A stretch of 64,000 nt of DNA from assembly GCA_035271585.1 (NCBI GenBank), contig DATERL010000043.1:1-64000 (forward strand). Reading direction: 5' to 3'. The first letter of the stretch is position 1, and every line of letters begins with the position of its first letter. The stretch comes from Roseimarinus sp035271585. GTDB taxonomy: Bacteria > Bacteroidota > Bacteroidia > Bacteroidales > Prolixibacteraceae. Positions 60,387-64,000 of the stretch are shown in pieces. A program made the translations under genes and the position numbers. The notes under the pieces are model-generated. The model made no database searches. It saw nothing but the letters and a program-made list of their open reading frames with translations, and was not told the DNA's origin.

Positions 60387-63300
60387 TTAATTATATTTAA
60401 ATGGACCTGCATGGGGCATGGACAGTATATGCGAACTTTTAGATCGTTCAGTTGCATCGCTACAACCATTACTGTCGGTTATTGAAGTTACATTCAAAGT
60501 AACCGTCAATGGAGTTTTTTCGATATTTTTAATTAGAAATTCGAGATCGACATAATCGCCTGTCAATCCTGTATACGTTCCGTTATCGTCGTTTCCTGAC
60601 GATGGTGCTGGGCTTACATCCTCAACTTTAACACTGGTACCGCTTACATTGAAATCGAAACCCCATGTATTGGCTAAAGAATTCTGTCTTTCGACCCTAA
60701 AAATCACTTTAGTTGCCCCTACGTCATAAGGGCCACTATTATCGGATTCGAACCCTTGGGCAGGAATCAGCTCTGGACACGCATAGTCATCTGACAGGCG
60801 TGTTACTATAGCCTGAATATTATCGAGAACAGTGTAGTGCACATCCAACCGAGCAACGCTTTCGCAGCCATCCACGATTTGTGAGGCATAGTAATGTTTC
60901 CCGTCTACCAATTCGGTATTTGAGGTCAACAAGATTCCACCCGACGAAGCATCATACCACTGAATAAGTGAACCGACAACCACTAAATCAGCAACTGTGG
61001 GAGTATTTAATGAACAGACAGTTTGCAATGATCTTCCAGTTGGAGCAGCAGGCATTGCTTTAATTAAGGTAGAAAGCACTATATCGGTAACGACAGGAGA
61101 GCATAGCATCCCACCACCATAAATACCATCATTTAATCCTTCTATTTTAAAATAGACGCCAAAAGCTTGTTCGGGTATGTTTTTAATTTCGAATCGAATA
61201 TTTACTGTAGTGTTATTATAGCAATTTATCCTAGAGGAGGAAGTATTATCAACAGTTGGCTGTGTTGCATCACCCGAAAGAATAGTATCGACCACCACGT
61301 ATGGAATATCTACATAGTCGTCAATCGTAAAATCGAAACTCCAATTACCCGTATGCGCTAAAGCATTAACCTTGAATTCAACAAAAGTAGTTCCGTTAGG
61401 ATAAGAAATTAAATTATTAAACTCGGGACAAATAGGGTTAGCAGAAACAAGAGAAGCGCTTACCTGAGGTTGTGGACGTACAATAATTGTTGCTTTATTG
61501 GTAGTAAAGCCACTGCTTCGTTTACAACCATGTGTATCGGTAACCGAAACGAGGGTGTACAATGTGGTTTCAGATAGAGCTTTTGGAGTAAGCTCGAAAG
61601 CTGTACCGCTAACTACATTTGAAACCGTGTGGTCGGAGTTGCCGTCGTTATATACAACTGTGAATGGTCCGGTACCTGCTGTGGCGGTCCAAGTTAATTC
61701 TCCGTCGCCATTAAAACAAAGAGGACCATTTGGAGATAGGCCACCTTGAGGTAGTGGATTCACCGTAAGCGAAGCAGTGCTATTACTACAAGTGCTAGCT
61801 GTTTCTGTAAAGGTAAATGTTGTACTTCCATTTATTAAACCAGTAACTACTCCATCATTGGTAACTGATGCCACGCTTGGGCTATCGCTAAGCCAAGTAC
61901 CTCCAGTTGTTGGTGATAACGTTGTTGTTCCACCAACGCATATTGAATTATCGGCAATACTCACTGTTGGCAATGAATTGACTGTAACCAAAGCACTTCC
62001 TGTGCGGTCGCCTGCAACTGAAGTGCAATTAGCATCGCTCAGTGCGGTAACGGTATAAGTTGTATTGGCAGTTGGGCTTACACTAAAAGTATAAGGACTG
62101 GTTGTGATGCCTGTTACTGAGGTTGGGGTGCTACCATCGCTCCATGTCAAAGCCCAAGGCTGTGTGCCTGTCAAGGCTACGCTAATGGTGGTGCTGCCTC
62201 CGTTGCATACAGTGGCTGAGCCACTTACTACACTCGTTGGGCGAGCATTAACTGTTACCAAAGCACTTCCGGTAAGGTCACTTGCAACTGAAGTGCAATT
62301 AACATCGTTCAGTGCGGTAACGGTATAAGTTGTATTGACTGTTGGGCTTACACTAAAAGTATAAGGACTGGTTGTGATGCCTGTTACTGAGGTTGGGGTG
62401 CTACCATCGCTCCATGTCAAAGACCAAGGCTGTGTGCCTGTCAAGGCAACGCTAATGGTAGCGCCACCTCCGTTGCATACAGTGGCTGAGCCGCTTACTA
62501 CACTCGTTGGGCGGGCATTAACTGTAACCACAGCACTTCCTGTGCGGTCGCCTGCAACTGAGGTACACTTAACATCGCTCAGTGCGGTAACGGTATAAGT
62601 TGTATTGGCTGTTGGGTTTACACTAAAAGTATAAGGACTGGTTGTGATGCCTGTTACTGAGGTTGGGGTGCTACCATCGCTCCATGTCAAAGACCAAGGT
62701 TGGGCACCTGTCAAGGCAACGCTAATGGTGGTGCTGCCTCCGTTGCATAAAGTGGCTGAGCCACTTACTACACTCGTTGGGCGGGCATTGACTGTAACCG
62801 TGGCACTTCCGGTAAAATCACTTGCAACTGAAGTGCAATTAACATCGTTCAGTGCCGTAACGGTATAAGTTGTATTGGCTGTTGGGCTTACACTAAAAGT
62901 ATAAGGACTGGTTGTGATGCCTGTTACTGAGGTTGGGGTGCTACCATCGCTCCATGTCAAAGCCCAAGGTTGGGCACCTGTCAAGGCAACGCTAATGGTG
63001 GCGCTACCTCCATTGCATACAGTGGATGAACCACTTACTACACTTGTTGGGCGAGCATTAACTGTCCATCTGGCAAGTTCTACATAATTTGTGCCGGTAC
63101 ATCCTGAACCACTAGTACAATTTGCCCTTCTTCCCTGAATAACAATTGAACTTGTAGCAGAAGAACCTACAGTTGATCCGGAGGTATAGGCTACGGGAGT
63201 TCCACCGTCAATAATCAAAACATAATCATCTGAACAACCAACTCCACCGCTTCCGGCGGTAAAAGTGGCGCTGACACCCTGACCAGTACAAATATTGGTG

Positions 63301-64000
63301 AGATTTGGTGTTTTGGCATCCAAAGTTGGTGCTGTTGGCTGGGCAGATACTGTTACGCTCTGCGATACACCAACTGTAGTAGCAGTACAGGGTGAAGTAG
63401 TATTTTCTATTCTTACCCAATAAGTAGTGGTGATTGTAGGGGATGCTGAATAACTAACTGAAGTTGCACCCGATATGGGATTTGATCCAACAGTAGAACC
63501 TGTTCCCCATTGGTATCTGGCTCCTGATCCAAGCGTGCCACCTGTTGCCGTTAATGTAGTGGAACTGCCATTACAAATAGTGCTTGTTCCCGTTATGCCC
63601 GTGGGCGCCACGGATGGCTGATTAACCGTAACAGTCTGCGTTACCCCACCTGTAGTAGCAGTACAAGGTGAAGTAGTATTCTCTATTCTTACCCAATAAG
63701 TGGTAGTTGCAGTAGGAGATGGTGAATAACTATTTGATGTTGCTCCTGATATGGGATTTGTCCCAACAGTAGAACCTGTTCCCCATTGGTATCTGGCTCC
63801 TGTTCCTAACGCACCACCTGTTGCCGTTAATGTAGTGGAACTGCCATTACAAATAGTGCTTGTTCCCGTTATGCCCGTGGGCGCCACGGATGGCTGATTA
63901 ACCGTAACAGTCTGCGTTACCCCACCTGTATTTGCAGTACAAGGTGAAGTTGTATTTTCTATTCTTACCCAATAAGTAGTGGTGCTTGTAGGAGATGGTG
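60387..64000 (-). CDS. Giant Ig-like-repeat surface protein (5' part outside window)
   Basis: At least 1204 codons; the frame is open through the window edge, so the start is unseen. Composition is Ser/Thr/Gly/Val-rich with very few charged residues. From the upstream side there are ~92-residue units (GTSTICNGSSTTLTATGG...YWVRIENTTSPC), then four ~90-residue units (NARPTSVVSGSATVCNGG...NTTYTVTAL), a BIG2-like unit (NSICVGGTTTLSPTTGG) and other beta modules. Cys pairs recur in each unit. Such proteins are adhesins or gliding-related surface proteins of Bacteroidota. The C-terminus (SKSSHILSMPHAGPFKYN) has neither a type A nor a type B sorting domain that I can recognise. Confidence 0.85.
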   Translation of the reverse strand, partial: PSPTSTTTYWVRIENTTSPCTANTGGVTQTVTVNQPSVAPTGITGTSTICNGSSTTLTATGGALGTGARYQWGTGSTVGTNPISGATSNSYSPSPTATTTYWVRIENTTSPCTATTGGVTQTVTVNQPSVAPTGITGTSTICNGSSTTLTATGGTLGSGARYQWGTGSTVGSNPISGATSVSYSASPTITTTYWVRIENTTSPCTATTVGVSQSVTVSAQPTAPTLDAKTPNLTNICTGQGVSATFTAGSGGVGCSDDYVLIIDGGTPVAYTSGSTVGSSATSSIVIQGRRANCTSGSGCTGTNYVELARWTVNARPTSVVSGSSTVCNGGSATISVALTGAQPWALTWSDGSTPTSVTGITTSPYTFSVSPTANTTYTVTALNDVNCTSVASDFTGSATVTVNARPTSVVSGSATLCNGGSTTISVALTGAQPWSLTWSDGSTPTSVTGITTSPYTFSVNPTANTTYTVTALSDVKCTSVAGDRTGSAVVTVNARPTSVVSGSATVCNGGGATISVALTGTQPWSLTWSDGSTPTSVTGITTSPYTFSVSPTVNTTYTVTALNDVNCTSVASDLTGSALVTVNARPTSVVSGSATVCNGGSTTISVALTGTQPWALTWSDGSTPTSVTGITTSPYTFSVSPTANTTYTVTALSDANCTSVAGDRTGSALVTVNSLPTVSIADNSICVGGTTTLSPTTGGTWLSDSPSVASVTNDGVVTGLINGSTTFTFTETASTCSNSTASLTVNPLPQGGLSPNGPLCFNGDGELTWTATAGTGPFTVVYNDGNSDHTVSNVVSGTAFELTPKALSETTLYTLVSVTDTHGCKRSSGFTTNKATIIVRPQPQVSASLVSANPICPEFNNLISYPNGTTFVEFKVNALAHTGNWSFDFTIDDYVDIPYVVVDTILSGDATQPTVDNTSSSRINCYNNTTVNIRFEIKNIPEQAFGVYFKIEGLNDGIYGGGMLCSPVVTDIVLSTLIKAMPAAPTGRSLQTVCSLNTPTVADLVVVGSLIQWYDASSGGILLTSNTELVDGKHYYASQIVDGCESVARLDVHYTVLDNIQAIVTRLSDDYACPELIPAQGFESDNSGPYDVGATKVIFRVERQNSLANTWGFDFNVSGTSVKVEDVSPAPSSGNDDNGTYTGLTGDYVDLEFLIKNIEKTPLTVTLNVTSITDSNGCSDATERSKSSHILSMPHAGPFKYN
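61979..63060. repeat. Four tandem 270-bp repeats inside the giant gene
   Basis: The anchor GTTGTGATGCCTGTTACTGA recurs at 62101, 62371, 62641 and 62911, exactly 270 bp apart (90 codons). The copies differ by few bases, so they were duplicated or homogenised recently. Confidence 0.9.
63324..64000. repeat. Tandem 276-bp repeats continuing out of the window
   Basis: GTGGGCGCCACGGATGGCTG occurs at 63601 and 63877, 276 bp apart (92 codons). The flanking sequence is nearly identical for the full unit. A third, more diverged unit starts near 63350, and the array continues past the window edge. Confidence 0.9.

Noticed and set aside
61498..62868. Series of plus-strand frames of 74-93 codons in regular spacing
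   Set aside because: They are antisense shadows of the tandem repeats in the giant surface protein gene.

Overview
The window is a chromosomal stretch of an AT-rich member of the Bacteroidota, most like a marine or anaerobic Bacteroidia of the Marinilabiliales/Prolixibacteraceae kind. Evidence: C-terminal type IX secretion (T9SS) sorting domains with the YPNP signature, the short primary sigma factor that begins MRQLKITKQV, promoters of the TAnnTTTG type, an RprX/RprY-like two-component pair, and a Wzi-family capsule protein. The species cannot be named from sequence alone.

Layout. 1-16.4 kb is mostly housekeeping: the tail of a T9SS cargo protein, leuS, an outer-membrane barrel, a YitT transporter, a decayed intergenic region (5.46-6.54 kb), an M23 peptidase convergent with purN, the acpP-fabF-rnc operon, an RprX/RprY-like sensor/regulator, an isolated beta-propeller lipoprotein lying inside an inverted-repeat-bounded segment, a small secreted protein, and fabI. 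16.8-21.7 kb holds a CBM20-CBM20-GH77 amylomaltase and a secreted GH5-CBM6 glucanase. 21.7-29.0 kb is a sulfate activation cluster (cysQ, SLC13 permease, cysD, cysN with a variant APS-kinase-like tail) followed by UDP-glucose 6-dehydrogenase. 29.5-38.9 kb is again core: rpoD, rpe, a pseudogenised thiamine-binding protein, tRNA-Arg, an orphan solute-binding lipoprotein, mnmA, a T9SS subtilase, xseA-xseB.

39-60 kb is carbohydrate-oriented. It has a secreted TIM-barrel-like protein, a WecA-like sugar-phosphate transferase with a Wzi capsule protein, and a minus-strand operon of three Gfo/Idh/MocA oxidoreductases, a DoxX membrane protein, a DUF1080 lipoprotein and an AP-endonuclease-2-type isomerase lipoprotein. 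This set resembles the 3-keto-glycoside route for cleaving glycosides by oxidation and elimination. A PD40 propeller lipoprotein is divergent from it. Then come a GH2 enzyme with the beta-glucuronidase NxK signature and a four-gene operon GT4-toroid fusion / GH130 / GT4 / GH130. The GH2 gene and the GT/GH130 operon share an ~85-bp conserved upstream element, so they probably form one regulon. The window ends inside a giant Ig-like-repeat surface protein with nearly identical tandem DNA repeats.

The most promising under-described items are: (i) the GT4/GH130 operon with its toroid fusion and shared regulatory element; (ii) the 3-keto-glycoside-like operon; (iii) a recurring class of multi-hairpin intergenic elements (3.5, 6.1, 6.3, 13.2, 25.4, 34.1 kb), one of them beside a candidate mobile cassette; (iv) the CysN-fused APS kinase domain with altered Walker A and DGD residues.
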